64,000 nt of DNA, taken from positions 2,790,001 through 2,854,000 of the forward strand of contig OZ241969.1 of the NCBI GenBank assembly GCA_965204165.1, in the 5' to 3' direction. Source of the DNA: VYFG01 sp965204165. GTDB lineage: Bacteria; Pseudomonadota; Gammaproteobacteria; Arenicellales; Poriferihabitantaceae. Shown in pieces: positions 38,214 to 47,831 of this stretch. A program made the translations under genes and the position numbers. Below the pieces are notes generated by a model that did no database searches, was not told where the DNA came from, and was given only the letters and a program-made list of their open reading frames with translations. Numbering within the stretch: the first letter of the stretch is position 1; every line of letters begins with the position of its first letter.

Positions 38214-38552
38214 TTATCTTATTGATATATTAATACTATTTCTTTCATTTTTTTGAGTTCGATTCATGTTCCAGCACAGTATGTCCGGACCGATCAGGTC
38301 CTCAACGCAGTCCAGAATCGCATCGTTTCGCATCAGCTCGTCCACCCACCTGAACAACAAGTGGGGCTTGGTGCGAAGGGGGCCTTGCACCGGATGGCCC
38401 AGCTCTGATTCATAGGCCTCGAGCATGCCCCGGTAGCCCCGGGAATCAGCTTCATCCAGTATCCTTACCGGAAACAGGTAACCGTGTTCACGGTATGCGG
38501 CCACCTGTCCGGCAGTCAGGACTGCGGGTTCGGTATTGTTCATGACAGCCAT
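38214..38552 (-). pseudogene. N-terminal fragment of a phytanoyl-CoA dioxygenase (PhyH) family gene
   Basis: The first about 95 residues match the PhyH family: LTAGQVAAYREHGYLFPVRIL, GHPVQGPLRTKPHLLFRWVDEL and DCVEDLIGPDILCWNMN. The match stops at about 38265, and the remaining residues are read from AT-rich DNA. Intact members are around 270-300 residues, and the iron-binding HxD...H motif lies in the missing part, so this cannot be an active Fe(II)/2-oxoglutarate oxygenase. The remaining start could be ATG 38552 or 38543. Confidence 0.8.
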
Positions 38553-38944
38553 CGTCTGGTGGTGTTTCCGGGTAACCTGATGGACGCCATGTTACACCAT
38601 GCTCAAGTATGATCTCCATGGATGTCAGGCTGATACTGTGGATTGCGGGTGCCGGCTGACTGCCTGATTTCGTATGTGAAGGGTTTCGTCCTGACCTGGC
38701 CCTTGCACCCACGTAGACATACGTACCCGGAAGTGTGAAACAAATTTCCGGTCCGGTGTTAGAAATCAATCTGGAACGTATGTGGCGGGGCTGCCGCCAC
38801 TGCCCTTACATCACCCGTCAAGACTCAACCACTTTTCTGCTTCAGTGTGCTCAAAGGCTTACGGAAAGCAAACGGAATCTCCGCTGGATCACAGGGCTTT
38901 GTTGCAAGCACAAATATGAATCAACGATTTCAATTCGTTTCTTT
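38553..38944. other. Spacer without a recognised gene
   Basis: About 390 bases between the dioxygenase fragment and the Fic gene. Nothing convincing on either strand. It should contain the original promoter of the dioxygenase gene and the end of the fic transcript. Confidence 0.4.
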
Positions 38945-40090
38945 CTACTCCAACAAATCGATATATCCGCTGTACTTGTACCTCCTGTCCCGTCGGTTTA
39001 CACCAATCTCCTCGATGATCCGGCAATCCTTCAACACACCGATTGCTTTTGTCGCCGTAGGTTTGGTGATGCCGAGGAGCCTGACAACCCTTGGCATTGA
39101 AATCACCGGATTTTCAGGTAGCTTCTCGAACAGTTGAATGGCAGATACTGTCGCTTTCGAACTGGCATGAAGCGTTTTCCGATCCTTATCGACCTGCTGA
39201 TGCAATGCGCTTGCGGTATCCGCCGCCTCAGAAGCAACCGCTGATACCCCGCCTAGGAAAAATTCAAACCAACCCGTCCAGTCACCCTCCAGTCTGACTG
39301 CCCCCAATCTTGCGTAATATTCTGCCTGGTTTTGTTTGAAATGGAGACTCAAATACAGCAGAGGGTCAGTCAGCAACCCCCAATGTGCCAGCAATAATGT
39401 AATCAACATTCTGCCAATTCGGCCATTGCCATCAAGGTAAGGATGGATGGTTTCAAATTGCAGATGAGATGCTGCGATCCGGAGCAATGGCGGTAATGCA
39501 TCTTCCTTGTGCCACCAGGTTTCCAGCTCTCCGAGGAGCGGCTGGACCTTGAGCGGAGGCGGTGGAACGAATTTCGCCAGTCCCGGCCTCGAGCCGCCAA
39601 TCCAGTTTTGTGATGTTCTTATTTCTCCGGGCTGCTTGTTCGCCCCGCGCACACCCTGCATCAACCCCAGATGGCACTGATTCAGCAGGCGGATGGAAAG
39701 CGGCAGTCCCCGGGGGCTACCTATCTCATCAAATGCATGATTGATGGCATTGACGTAATTCGCGACATCCTCAATATCATCAACGGCTGAATCTCCCGGT
39801 TGATTCAGATGCTCGTAAGAAAAAAGGTCGGTCAGTGTTGCCCGGATTCCTTCTATCTCGGAAGAGAGCAATGCCTCCTTGCGGATGAATGCGTATATGA
39901 GCCAATCCATTGACGGGATCATCTGTCCGGCAATTTGCAGCCTTGACAGGGCGAGTTCCGCTTCCCGTACCTGACATCCGAGTCCGGACGACTCCATTCT
40001 GGACAGCCTGGGTGGAAGTTTATTGGGAACGAAAGCGCTGACGCTTTCTCCGGCCACGCTTGTCGTTACGTATTTTCCGGTTGGTATCAT
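38945..40090 (-). CDS. Fic-family protein adenylyltransferase with C-terminal winged helix, 381 aa
   Basis: The Fic core motif HPYLDGNGRIGR (216-227) contains the catalytic histidine and phosphate-binding residues and is complete. The N-terminal inhibitory motif SSEIEG (76-81) supplies the blocking glutamate (E80), a class II Fic arrangement in which the enzyme is self-inhibited. A C-terminal winged helix (about 320-375: MPRVVRLLGITKPTATKAIGVL) is of the type that can bind its own promoter. It would transfer AMP from ATP to a target protein, not identified. A perfect palindrome overlaps the start codon (separate entry). No ribosome site is visible before ATG 40090. Confidence 0.9.
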   Translation of the reverse strand: MIPTGKYVTTSVAGESVSAFVPNKLPPRLSRMESSGLGCQVREAELALSRLQIAGQMIPSMDWLIYAFIRKEALLSSEIEGIRATLTDLFSYEHLNQPGDSAVDDIEDVANYVNAINHAFDEIGSPRGLPLSIRLLNQCHLGLMQGVRGANKQPGEIRTSQNWIGGSRPGLAKFVPPPPLKVQPLLGELETWWHKEDALPPLLRIAASHLQFETIHPYLDGNGRIGRMLITLLLAHWGLLTDPLLYLSLHFKQNQAEYYARLGAVRLEGDWTGWFEFFLGGVSAVASEAADTASALHQQVDKDRKTLHASSKATVSAIQLFEKLPENPVISMPRVVRLLGITKPTATKAIGVLKDCRIIEEIGVNRRDRRYKYSGYIDLLE

Positions 40091-40111
40091 AGTAAAGTAC
40101 TATTTACTATG
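40088..40111 (-). promoter_or_regulatory. Palindromic operator overlapping the fic start codon
   Basis: Perfect 9-bp arms CATAGTAAA (40088-40096) and TTTACTATG (40103-40111) with a 6-bp spacer; the start codon lies inside the left arm. A second, weaker GTAAA/TTTAC pair follows near 40123-40138. The winged-helix domain of Fic is an obvious candidate ligand, giving autorepression. Binding is inferred. Confidence 0.6.
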
Positions 40112-40280
40112 TGCCGAAGAAGGTAAAGCTTTATTTACTAACTTTCCTTCCTGGTAAGGCTTGGTTCACCAATAAATTGGTGCCGGACAAGAGAGTGAGG
40201 AAGTTGGTGTTGTACTCCGATGTGAAATCGATCGATTTGTCTTAAATTATGTAAAATATCTTATTGAAAATAAGGATAAA

Positions 40281-40357
40281 TGGCGCCCCAGAGAGGATTC
40301 GAACCTCCGACCTGCCGCTTAGGAGGCGGCTGCTCTATCCGACTGAGCTACCGGGGC
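40281..40357 (-). tRNA. tRNA-Arg (anticodon CCT)
   Basis: A complete 77-nt cloverleaf with encoded CCA. The acceptor stem GCCCCGG pairs with CTGGGGC, anticodon stem GCCGC/GCGGC encloses loop CTCCTAA, and TTCGAAT is the T loop. Its 3' end faces the accessory region to the left, the side where tRNA-targeting integrative elements insert. No integrase gene is visible in the window. Confidence 0.97.
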
Positions 40358-40554
40358 GTGATGGGGACGATCATTCTAACTGATTCTCCCCTGTCAGGTG
40401 TGGTCAGGGCCCGACAAATTGCCCTTGCTCATTTGTTCGAGACCTGTCGGCAGGGCCCGGTACCGGAGATGGTCGGAAGCCTTATACTCCTGTCGGTGTC
40501 GACGGCAGGGCCGTCAGCCGCATTGTTACAATTTCACGGGAGGGGGATGCTTCA

Positions 40555-41658
40555 ATGGGCCAGGAAAGAGTCCCCATCGCCCTGATCAAGGGCGATGGAA
40601 TTGGTGTCGATGTCTGCGAAGCGGCATTGCGGGTGATCGATGCCGCTGGTGACGTCTGCGGCAACACCCTGCTGACCTATCGGGAGATCAGGGCCGGGGC
40701 GGACTACTACCGCAGCACCGGCCGGGACATCGAGCCCGGCGGAGAGGCGGCGGCGGGGGAGTGTGCGGCGATCTTCCTCGGGGCGATCGGGTTGCCGTCC
40801 GTCCGTCACGCCGATGGTACCGAGATTTCTCCGCACCTACGCCTGCGTGACCGCTACCAGCTCTACGCCGGCGTACGGCCGGTCCGTGCCTATCCCAACA
40901 TCCCTCGGCGACTGTCCGACCCCCGCGCAGCCGATATCGACCTGGTGATTCTTCGGGAATCGACCGAGGGGCTGTTCTACTCCGCCGCCGTGCATGGACG
41001 GAGTGGGTCCCTCGACGATGATGCAGTGGAGGACACGCTGCGGATCACGCGGAAGACGACGGAAAAACTGCACCGGTTCGGCTTTCGGCTGGCTGACAGG
41101 CGCAAGGAGGAAGGACGTCCCGGTCTGCTGACCTGCGTGGACAAGGCCAACGTATTCGCATCCATGGCGTTCTTCCGCCGCATTTTCGACGAGGTTGCCG
41201 GTGAATTTCCCGGGGTGACACGAGGGTACAACTATGTCGACGCGCAGGCGCTGGACCTGGTGCGAAAACCCTGGGAATTCGATGTCTTGGTGACCGAAAA
41301 CATGTTCGGCGACATTCTGTCCGATCTGGCGGGGGGGCTCGTTGGCGGCATGGGCATGGCAGCCTGCGCGGAAATCGGCGATACGAAGGGACTGTTCCAG
41401 CCGGCCCATGGCAGCGCCCCTGACATCATGGGCCAGGACATGGCAAACCCGCTTGCCGCGATCCTGAGCGGCGCCATGATGCTGGACTATCTCGGCGAGA
41501 GGCTGACGGACAGGCTCCTGGCCGAGGCGGCTGGACTGATCCAGGATGCCGTTCGGCGGGGATTCGATGAGAACCGCCTGCGGCCGGTGGAATTCGGCGG
41601 GGACATGGGAACCGGGATGGTGACGGACGAAGTGGTCTCCCTGCTGAAGGCACCGTGA
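40555..41658 (+). CDS. Isocitrate/isopropylmalate dehydrogenase family protein, 367 aa
   Basis: A decarboxylating beta-hydroxyacid dehydrogenase using NAD(P) and a divalent metal. Family features in order: IKGDGIGVDV at the N-terminus, the substrate-binding RLRDRYQLYAGVRPVRAYP, RESTEGLF, catalytic CVDKANVF, the signature YVDAQALDLV ... TENMFGDILSDLAGGLVGG, and HGSAPDIMGQDMANPLA in the cofactor site. It is full length. The exact substrate (isocitrate, isopropylmalate, tartrate or another 2-R-malate) cannot be set from sequence alone; there are no leu-pathway neighbours, which argues against standard LeuB. It stands alone between tRNA-Arg and the convergent gshA. Confidence 0.85.
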   Translation: MGQERVPIALIKGDGIGVDVCEAALRVIDAAGDVCGNTLLTYREIRAGADYYRSTGRDIEPGGEAAAGECAAIFLGAIGLPSVRHADGTEISPHLRLRDRYQLYAGVRPVRAYPNIPRRLSDPRAADIDLVILRESTEGLFYSAAVHGRSGSLDDDAVEDTLRITRKTTEKLHRFGFRLADRRKEEGRPGLLTCVDKANVFASMAFFRRIFDEVAGEFPGVTRGYNYVDAQALDLVRKPWEFDVLVTENMFGDILSDLAGGLVGGMGMAACAEIGDTKGLFQPAHGSAPDIMGQDMANPLAAILSGAMMLDYLGERLTDRLLAEAAGLIQDAVRRGFDENRLRPVEFGGDMGTGMVTDEVVSLLKAP

Positions 41659-41788
41659 CCGTGGCGGTCTCTCGAAAGCCGGGACAGGCCGGGGAGAGTC
41701 TTCATGAGCGTCCTGCTCGGCGCCGAGCGGTTCTTCTTCAAGTACTGTTCGACATTTGATTCGGCAGCTGCCGGAAATATCGGGACTG

Positions 41789-43363
41789 TCAGTAACCGTT
41801 CTGCTGCTGGAAATACTCCGCCAGGAATTCGTCGAAGGATACCGTGTCGGCCGCCTCGATCGCCTCTTGGCGCTCCAGCGAAGCCGCCGCTTCCCGGCGG
41901 TAGTGGCTAAGGGTGTCCGCCTGGATCTCCCATTCCTTGAAATAGCGTTCGTGTTCTTCCGCCTGGTGCATCGCGAATGTGAAAAAGCTTTCGAAGCCCC
42001 GCTCCATGGAGTCCATGATCCGTGCTGAAGGCGTGCGTGAGGGATCACCGATCCGTTCACGCTGGGTCGCCAGCGCCTCGCGGTAGTGTTCACCCCCGCA
42101 GGCCCCGTCAAGGATCGAGGCCAGGTCTGCCATGTCTTCGAGCAGCGCCAGGGCGGCTCCGCTGAAGGTGACCTCCCGCTCTCCGAACTTGAGGACCAGG
42201 CCAGGGTCGCGGCCCCCCATGACCACCCGGTGCCGGTTATCGGCCGCCTCCTGGCGTTCCCGCTCGCTCAGGGGGTCGTCGCCACTGAACAGGCAGTAGA
42301 GCAGGAACAGGTCGAAGAAACGGACCGTCTCGGAGCAGATGCCGATCGGCACGAACGGATCCAGGTCAAGACTTCGAACCTCCACGTACTGGACGCCCCG
42401 GTCGCGCAGGGCGCTGGACGGACTTTCCCCGGAATGGGCGACCTGCTTGGGCCGGACCACGGCGTAGAACTCGTTCTCGATCTGCAGGATATTGGGGTTG
42501 AGTTGCTGATGGACACCGTCCCTGACGGGCGGAATCTCCTCGTAGGGTGGCCAGGGCGTCTGGATGGCACGGCGCAGCGTGGCCACGTACTCGTCCAGGC
42601 TGTTGTAGCAGATCTCGAGCGTGGCCTGGACATCGTCGCTGTAACCCAGTCCGCTCAGGCGCAGGGAAGTTGCGTGGGGTGCATAGAAACTGTGTTCCTT
42701 GAACTCGGCGAGATCGTGCTCGCGCCCCTTGAGAAAGGTCTTGCAGACCGCCGGAGACGCGCCGAACAGGTAGCACACCAGCCAGGAGTGCCGCAGGAAA
42801 TTGCGGGTCAGCGCGAAATAACCGGCGGAGCGCTCCCGGACCAGCCGGTCCGGGTCGTCGGTGGAGAGGTATTCCTCCCAGAATGCATCCGGCAGGGAAA
42901 AGTTGTAATGGATGCCCGCGATGGTTTGCATGAGCCGGCCGTAGCGGTGTCCCAGGCCGCGCCTGTAGGCTTCCTTCATCTTGGCGACGTTGGAACTGCC
43001 GTATCGCGCAATGGGAATGGCCTGCTCGCCCAGAACGACGCAGGGCATGCTGTTGACCCACAGCTTCTCATCACCCAGGTTCTGGTAGGTGTAGTGGTGG
43101 ATGTCGGTCAGTTCCCGAAGGAGGCCGTCGATATCCGTGTGGATGGGCGTGACGAACTCCAGGAGGGCCTCGGAATAGTCCGTCGTGATGGAGTGATGGG
43201 TCAGCGCGGATCCCAGCGCCCGGGGATGGGGCGTCTGGGCGAGCGTGCCATCCGGATTCACCCGCAGACTTTCCTTTTCGATCCCCCGCCTCAGCTGGCG
43301 GAAATGGATATCCAGGCCGCCGGCGGTGATGGCGGAAAGCGCCTGGTCAAGAGTCGAGAACAC
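41789..43363 (-). CDS. gshA: Glutamate-cysteine ligase, 524 aa
   Basis: Catalyses the first step of glutathione synthesis: ATP-dependent joining of L-cysteine to the gamma-carboxyl of L-glutamate in the cytoplasm. It is of the gammaproteobacterial type, close in length to the E. coli enzyme (518). Recognisable segments are RGIEKESLRVNPDG (ATP/metal-binding N-terminus), DYSEALLEFVTP, TIAGIHYNFSLPD, and EVRSLDLDPFVPIGI. I chose the GTG at 43363 because AGGAG stands 7 nt upstream and the family alignment starts there; the frame extends to 43441 without a good site. It is divergent from dusA. Confidence 0.95.
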   Translation of the reverse strand: MFSTLDQALSAITAGGLDIHFRQLRRGIEKESLRVNPDGTLAQTPHPRALGSALTHHSITTDYSEALLEFVTPIHTDIDGLLRELTDIHHYTYQNLGDEKLWVNSMPCVVLGEQAIPIARYGSSNVAKMKEAYRRGLGHRYGRLMQTIAGIHYNFSLPDAFWEEYLSTDDPDRLVRERSAGYFALTRNFLRHSWLVCYLFGASPAVCKTFLKGREHDLAEFKEHSFYAPHATSLRLSGLGYSDDVQATLEICYNSLDEYVATLRRAIQTPWPPYEEIPPVRDGVHQQLNPNILQIENEFYAVVRPKQVAHSGESPSSALRDRGVQYVEVRSLDLDPFVPIGICSETVRFFDLFLLYCLFSGDDPLSERERQEAADNRHRVVMGGRDPGLVLKFGEREVTFSGAALALLEDMADLASILDGACGGEHYREALATQRERIGDPSRTPSARIMDSMERGFESFFTFAMHQAEEHERYFKEWEIQADTLSHYRREAAASLERQEAIEAADTVSFDEFLAEYFQQQNGY

Positions 43364-43511
43364 GAAGCTGCTCCTGTTCGGGGATGCGGAGATTGACCTT
43401 TCGTGCGGCAAAATGCAACACCCGCCGGGGCAAATCGCCACCGTGGATCATTCACCGCTCCGCACAAATTCCGTCAATTTTTCCATTGCCGGGTGATATG
43501 ATCCCAAGGCC

Positions 43512-44576
43512 ATGAGCAAGCAATCATTTGCCGGCCGGGAATTTTCCGTGGCGCCCATGATGGATATCACGGACCGGCACTGCCGCGCATTCCTGCGGCT
43601 GTTCTCCCGCCGCGCCCGGCTTTATACCCAGATGGTTGTCACCGGTTCCATTATTCATGGCGACCGGGAACGTTTCCTGGGATTCGATGACAGCGAACAT
43701 CCCGTGGCCATCCAGCTGGGTGGCTCCGACTCGGGGGAACTGGCCCGTTGCGCCAGGCTGGCGGAGGCGCGGGGCTATGATGAGGTCAACCTCAATGTCG
43801 GATGCCCGAGCGACCGTGTCCGGCAGGGCCTGTTCGGTGCCTGCCTGATGGCGAAACCGGAACTGGTGGCCGACTGTGTGGCAATGATGAAAAGGACGGT
43901 TGCCATTCCCGTGACCGTCAAGACCAGAATCGGCATCGATGACCGGGACAGTTACGGGGCGTTGTCCTATTTTATCCGCATCAACGCCGAGGCCGGCTGC
44001 GAACATTTCATCATCCACGCCCGCAAGGCCTGGCTGAAGGGTCTGAGCCCGAAGGAAAACCGCACCATTCCTCCGCTCAAGTACGACACGGTCTACCGGC
44101 TGAAGGCGGACTTCCCGCATCTGCGGTTTACCCTGAACGGCGGCGTCACCGATCTTGGCCAGGCCCGGGAGCATCTCGGGAAGGTGGACGGGGTGATGAT
44201 GGGGCGGCAGGCCTACCTGGATCCGTGGTTGCTGTCGGATGTGGATGGGACCCTGTTCGGCGAACACTGGCATGGCAGGCCAAGATCCCGCCTCGACATC
44301 GTTGCCCGCTACCTGCCGTACATCGAGCGTGAGCTGTCCCGTGGAGTTTATCTGCGCCACATGACCCGGCACATGCTGCAGCTGTTTCATGGCGAGCCCG
44401 GCGCCAAGTCCTGGCGTCGCCACCTGTCGGAGTACGGTCCGCGGCGGGGCGCCGGAATTGAGGTGATCGAACAGGCATTGCGGTACGTCGACGACGCCGG
44501 ACGGGACGATGCGCCAACCGCGGCCGGCATGCCCCGGGCGACCCCGGAAACCCCGCATAGCCTGCAGACGGCCTGA
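43512..44576 (+). CDS. dusA: tRNA-dihydrouridine(20/20a) synthase DusA, 354 aa
   Basis: An FMN enzyme that reduces U20/U20a in the tRNA D-loop using NADPH. It has the FMN-binding start FSVAPMMDITDRHCR, the catalytic LNVGCPSDRV (C98), HARKAWLKGLSPKENR typical of DusA, LNGGVTDL and VDGVMMGRQAYLDPW. The C-terminal helical tRNA-binding domain follows (about 250-330). All expected residues are present. Confidence 0.95.
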   Translation: MSKQSFAGREFSVAPMMDITDRHCRAFLRLFSRRARLYTQMVVTGSIIHGDRERFLGFDDSEHPVAIQLGGSDSGELARCARLAEARGYDEVNLNVGCPSDRVRQGLFGACLMAKPELVADCVAMMKRTVAIPVTVKTRIGIDDRDSYGALSYFIRINAEAGCEHFIIHARKAWLKGLSPKENRTIPPLKYDTVYRLKADFPHLRFTLNGGVTDLGQAREHLGKVDGVMMGRQAYLDPWLLSDVDGTLFGEHWHGRPRSRLDIVARYLPYIERELSRGVYLRHMTRHMLQLFHGEPGAKSWRRHLSEYGPRRGAGIEVIEQALRYVDDAGRDDAPTAAGMPRATPETPHSLQTA

Positions 44577-44603
44577 TCATCCAGGACATCCGGTACGGCC
44601 GCG

Positions 44604-47519
44604 ATGAGGATGAAATCGATCAGGAGGGCGGCCTGGATCCTCATGGTGCTGGTGGTGCTCGCGGTCAGCACCGTGCTGGTGGTGCTCCAGGTGGTGGACC
44701 CCAACGACTACAAGCCCCAGATTTCGGCGCTGGTGGAGGAGAAAACCGGCCGGAAGCTCGACCTTGCCGGTGACCTGCAGCTGACCTTCTTTCCCTGGGT
44801 CGGCATTGAAACGGGCCCCCTGTCACTGTCGAACGCCGAGGGCTTCGGCGATGTCCCCATGATCAGTGCGGACAACGCACGCATCAGTGTGAAGTTGCTG
44901 CCGCTGATCAAACGCCGGGTGGAGGCGGGAACCGTGGTGCTGGATGCTCCGGTGGTGCATTTGCTGACCGCGGTTGACGGGCGCACCAACTGGGATGACC
45001 TGGCGGGAATGGGGGATGAGTACAGCGAGGAAAGGGCGGAAAGGGAGCCCGCGGCGCTCGCGGGACTGGCGGTGCAGGGGGTGTCGGTCACGGACGGGCG
45101 GGTTGTCTGGCGTGACGCCTTCGCCGGCAACGAGTTGATCCTGTCGGATCTCGACCTGTCCACGGGCATGCTAGTGCCAGGTGAACCGCTGGATGTCACC
45201 CTGTCCCTGGATGCGGCGGGTGCCCCCCTGCCGGACCCGGTACGCCTGGAAATGGAGACCACCGTCACACTGAGCCGGAACATGGCGTCGCTGTCTCTGG
45301 CGGAAACCGGACTGACCCTTTTGGCGGATTCGGGCAGGGTGGAACTGGGCGTGGAGAAGATGTCCTATGCCCTGGAAGCGGGACTGGCGGCGGTCAATGG
45401 CGTGGTCGCGGACATGGAGGTTGACGGGACCGCATCGCGGCTGACCATGCCGTCGCTGAACCTGAATCTTTCCGACGAGACCCTGGCAGTGCCGTCGCTT
45501 GAACTGACACAGGAGGATACGAGGCTGGCGGCCTCGTTCAATGCCGCGGGTTTGCTTTCGCCGGAATTCGAAGGGGAATTCAGCATCTGGAGCGGGGACG
45601 TCGGTCACCTGCTGCGCAGCAATGGACTTGCAAATGTGGAACTTCCGGCAACGTACACCGATGTCGATGGAGCTGTGGCATTCGCGTTCAGGGAGGATGA
45701 GTTGCAGCTGTTGAATCTGAAACTTGCGGCACATGTGGACGGGCTGCCCACGCAATTGGAAATCGACCGATTGAATTACCACCTGAGGAACGAGTCCCTG
45801 GCATTGCCCGCAATCCGGGTGCGGCAGGAGGATTTCAGACTGGACGCAAGCCTGACCGGAGAAAGCCTGGTGTCCGACCCGTCGGCCCGCAGGTTGGCAG
45901 GACGTGTCGACCTGGCCCTGCATGATGTCGAGGAGCTTCTCAGCAGGAACGGCCTGCCGGTGACGCCGCCGCTTTCGGAAATTCCGCTTTCGGACATCCG
46001 GCTGGTTGGCGATGTCAGCCTTGAGGGCAGTGCCTTGACGGCGAATTCCGTGGTGGCCGAATTCGTTTACCGGGGCCAGGAAACCCGTGTCGACGTCTCC
46101 TCCCTTGCGCTCAATCCGGACAGCGGAAAACTGGACCTTGCGGGTTTCAGGTTCCAGCAGGACGGGTTCGATCTGAGCGGACGGATGACTGGGGACAGGG
46201 TATTTGATGGTTTGGCCGGGATGGATACCGGTGGAAACCTGGAGGTCATGGCCGGAAACCTGGCGGATTTTCTCACTCGAAACGCATTGCTCGAAGACAT
46301 TCCGCAGGCGGTTCCGAAGTCCGCGCAGGCAAGGCTTGCCTTCACGATCAGGAACAATAATCTTGATATCGATGGACTGGAGGCGGTGCTGGACGACATG
46401 CGGGTTCAGGGAAGCGTGGGTCTGCGGGATCTGTCCTCACCGGGATACCGGTTTGACCTGCGGGCCGATCGGCTGGACCTTGATGCCCTGCTGGCCGTTG
46501 CCGGAAGCGGTGCCGGGCAGGAACCCTCCGCCGGCGAACAGCTGCTCCTGCCGCTGGCGCCGCTGCGTGGACTGGACGCTGATGGCCGTGTGCGGATCGG
46601 AACACTGGTCACCCCCGTCATGAATCTTGATGATGTCGATATGCGTGTGCGCTCTTCAGGGGATGTTCTCAGACTCGCTCCGGCGACGGCCAGTCTCTTC
46701 GGTGGAACCGTCGAGACACAGCTTGCATACGACGTATCCGGGGATGCGCCCGCCCTGGAACTGAGCGGACAGACCAGGAGGCTGGACGTGGGCAGCCTGC
46801 TCCGGTCCCTGGACATCACCGGGAAGGTCGAAGGCACCGGCAATCTGGACCTGGCGCTTGCCGGACGGGGAGCCGATGTCGATGAACTGGTCGGATCCCT
46901 GGACGGACGGATCGCCTTCCGGCTGCGCAACGGTGCGCTCAAGGGCTACGACCTCCAGGCTGCACTGCTGGAACTCGAATCCCTGGCGGCCCGTCTGGAA
47001 GGCGGAGGGACCACCGCCCGGGTGAAACCGGAATCGGAAACCAGATTCGCCGAGATGGCCGGCAGCTTCCGCATCGAGGACGGCGTGTTCCGCAACGACG
47101 ACTTCGTCCTGAAGGCGCCCTTGTTCCGCATTGCGGGCCGGGGCGTGCTGAATCTCCCCGGGGACCTGATCGACTACAGCGTGGACGTCAACGTCGTCGA
47201 TACCGTGGAGGGGCAGGGCGGCGCGGCGCTTGCGGAACTCAAGGGCGCGCGCATTCCGCTCAGAATCCGCGGCCCGCTCGCCGAGCCCGGCTTTACCCTG
47301 GATCTTTCCTCGCTGGTCGAGGAGCGGGCGAAGAAGGAGCTGAAAAGGAAGCTGCTGGAGAAGGTCGGGGTTCCCCTGCAGAAGCTGACGCAGGGGGCGC
47401 CGGAGAATGCCGCCAAAGACAAAAAGCAGGAGCAGGAACTGGAGGATCTGATCAGGAAGAAGCTTGAGGACGGCAAGGAAAAACTGAAAAAAGGCCTGCT
47501 GAAGGGTCTCGGATTCTGA
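44604..47519 (+). CDS. AsmA-family protein, 971 aa
   Basis: A long protein of the AsmA/TamB-like class involved in lipid transport or outer-membrane homeostasis in the envelope. A single N-terminal membrane anchor (AWILMVLVVLAVSTVLVVLQVV) is followed by the family-typical DPNDYKPQISALVEEKTGRKLDLAG and a periplasmic, mostly beta-strand region. The conserved C-terminal AsmA segment includes GSLDGRIAFRLRNGALKGYDL, LNLPGDLIDY and IPLRIRGPLAEP. It ends with a charged Lys/Glu helix (KDKKQEQELEDLIRKKLED). It lies 27 bp after dusA and may share its transcript. Whether it is AsmA itself or a paralogue is unclear. Confidence 0.9.
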   Translation: MRMKSIRRAAWILMVLVVLAVSTVLVVLQVVDPNDYKPQISALVEEKTGRKLDLAGDLQLTFFPWVGIETGPLSLSNAEGFGDVPMISADNARISVKLLPLIKRRVEAGTVVLDAPVVHLLTAVDGRTNWDDLAGMGDEYSEERAEREPAALAGLAVQGVSVTDGRVVWRDAFAGNELILSDLDLSTGMLVPGEPLDVTLSLDAAGAPLPDPVRLEMETTVTLSRNMASLSLAETGLTLLADSGRVELGVEKMSYALEAGLAAVNGVVADMEVDGTASRLTMPSLNLNLSDETLAVPSLELTQEDTRLAASFNAAGLLSPEFEGEFSIWSGDVGHLLRSNGLANVELPATYTDVDGAVAFAFREDELQLLNLKLAAHVDGLPTQLEIDRLNYHLRNESLALPAIRVRQEDFRLDASLTGESLVSDPSARRLAGRVDLALHDVEELLSRNGLPVTPPLSEIPLSDIRLVGDVSLEGSALTANSVVAEFVYRGQETRVDVSSLALNPDSGKLDLAGFRFQQDGFDLSGRMTGDRVFDGLAGMDTGGNLEVMAGNLADFLTRNALLEDIPQAVPKSAQARLAFTIRNNNLDIDGLEAVLDDMRVQGSVGLRDLSSPGYRFDLRADRLDLDALLAVAGSGAGQEPSAGEQLLLPLAPLRGLDADGRVRIGTLVTPVMNLDDVDMRVRSSGDVLRLAPATASLFGGTVETQLAYDVSGDAPALELSGQTRRLDVGSLLRSLDITGKVEGTGNLDLALAGRGADVDELVGSLDGRIAFRLRNGALKGYDLQAALLELESLAARLEGGGTTARVKPESETRFAEMAGSFRIEDGVFRNDDFVLKAPLFRIAGRGVLNLPGDLIDYSVDVNVVDTVEGQGGAALAELKGARIPLRIRGPLAEPGFTLDLSSLVEERAKKELKRKLLEKVGVPLQKLTQGAPENAAKDKKQEQELEDLIRKKLEDGKEKLKKGLLKGLGF

Positions 47520-47831
47520 ACGGACACAGCCGGGTATGGGTACAATGTCGGGCCACCTCGATTCACATCCGGGTTGTTTTCAACGCAATGGACCTCTCCC
47601 AGTCTTTCTTGAACCACTTCGAGCCGGTTGGCTGGCATCGCGTGCGGCCAGTCCGCATTCCGCTGCTGTCCGGAACCGTGCCGGACGGAAGGGCGCTGAT
47701 GTCCGCCTCCCCGGATACCGGGGCAGGTGCCCCGGGCGTCCGGTGTCATTCGGCGACTCCCTGATGCTGCACGCAATAGACCGTTTCATGGACAGGTCCC
47801 TGGGTACTGCCCGGGGGAACCGGGAATCCCC
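47520..47831. other. Spacer between the AsmA-like gene and the desaturase-family gene
   Basis: Just over 300 bases. The downstream frame is open back to 47727 but without coding character. It should hold a promoter for the downstream gene; GGTATGGGTACAATG near 47533 contains a -10-like TACAAT. No protein is convincing. Confidence 0.4.

Noticed and set aside
40555..41658. Calling the dehydrogenase leuB
   Set aside because: The family motifs are shared by isocitrate, isopropylmalate and tartrate enzymes and no leucine-pathway genes are adjacent.
41762..41773. Palindrome CGGCAGCTGCCG between two convergent genes as a terminator
   Set aside because: No T-tract follows on either strand; a terminator cannot be supported.
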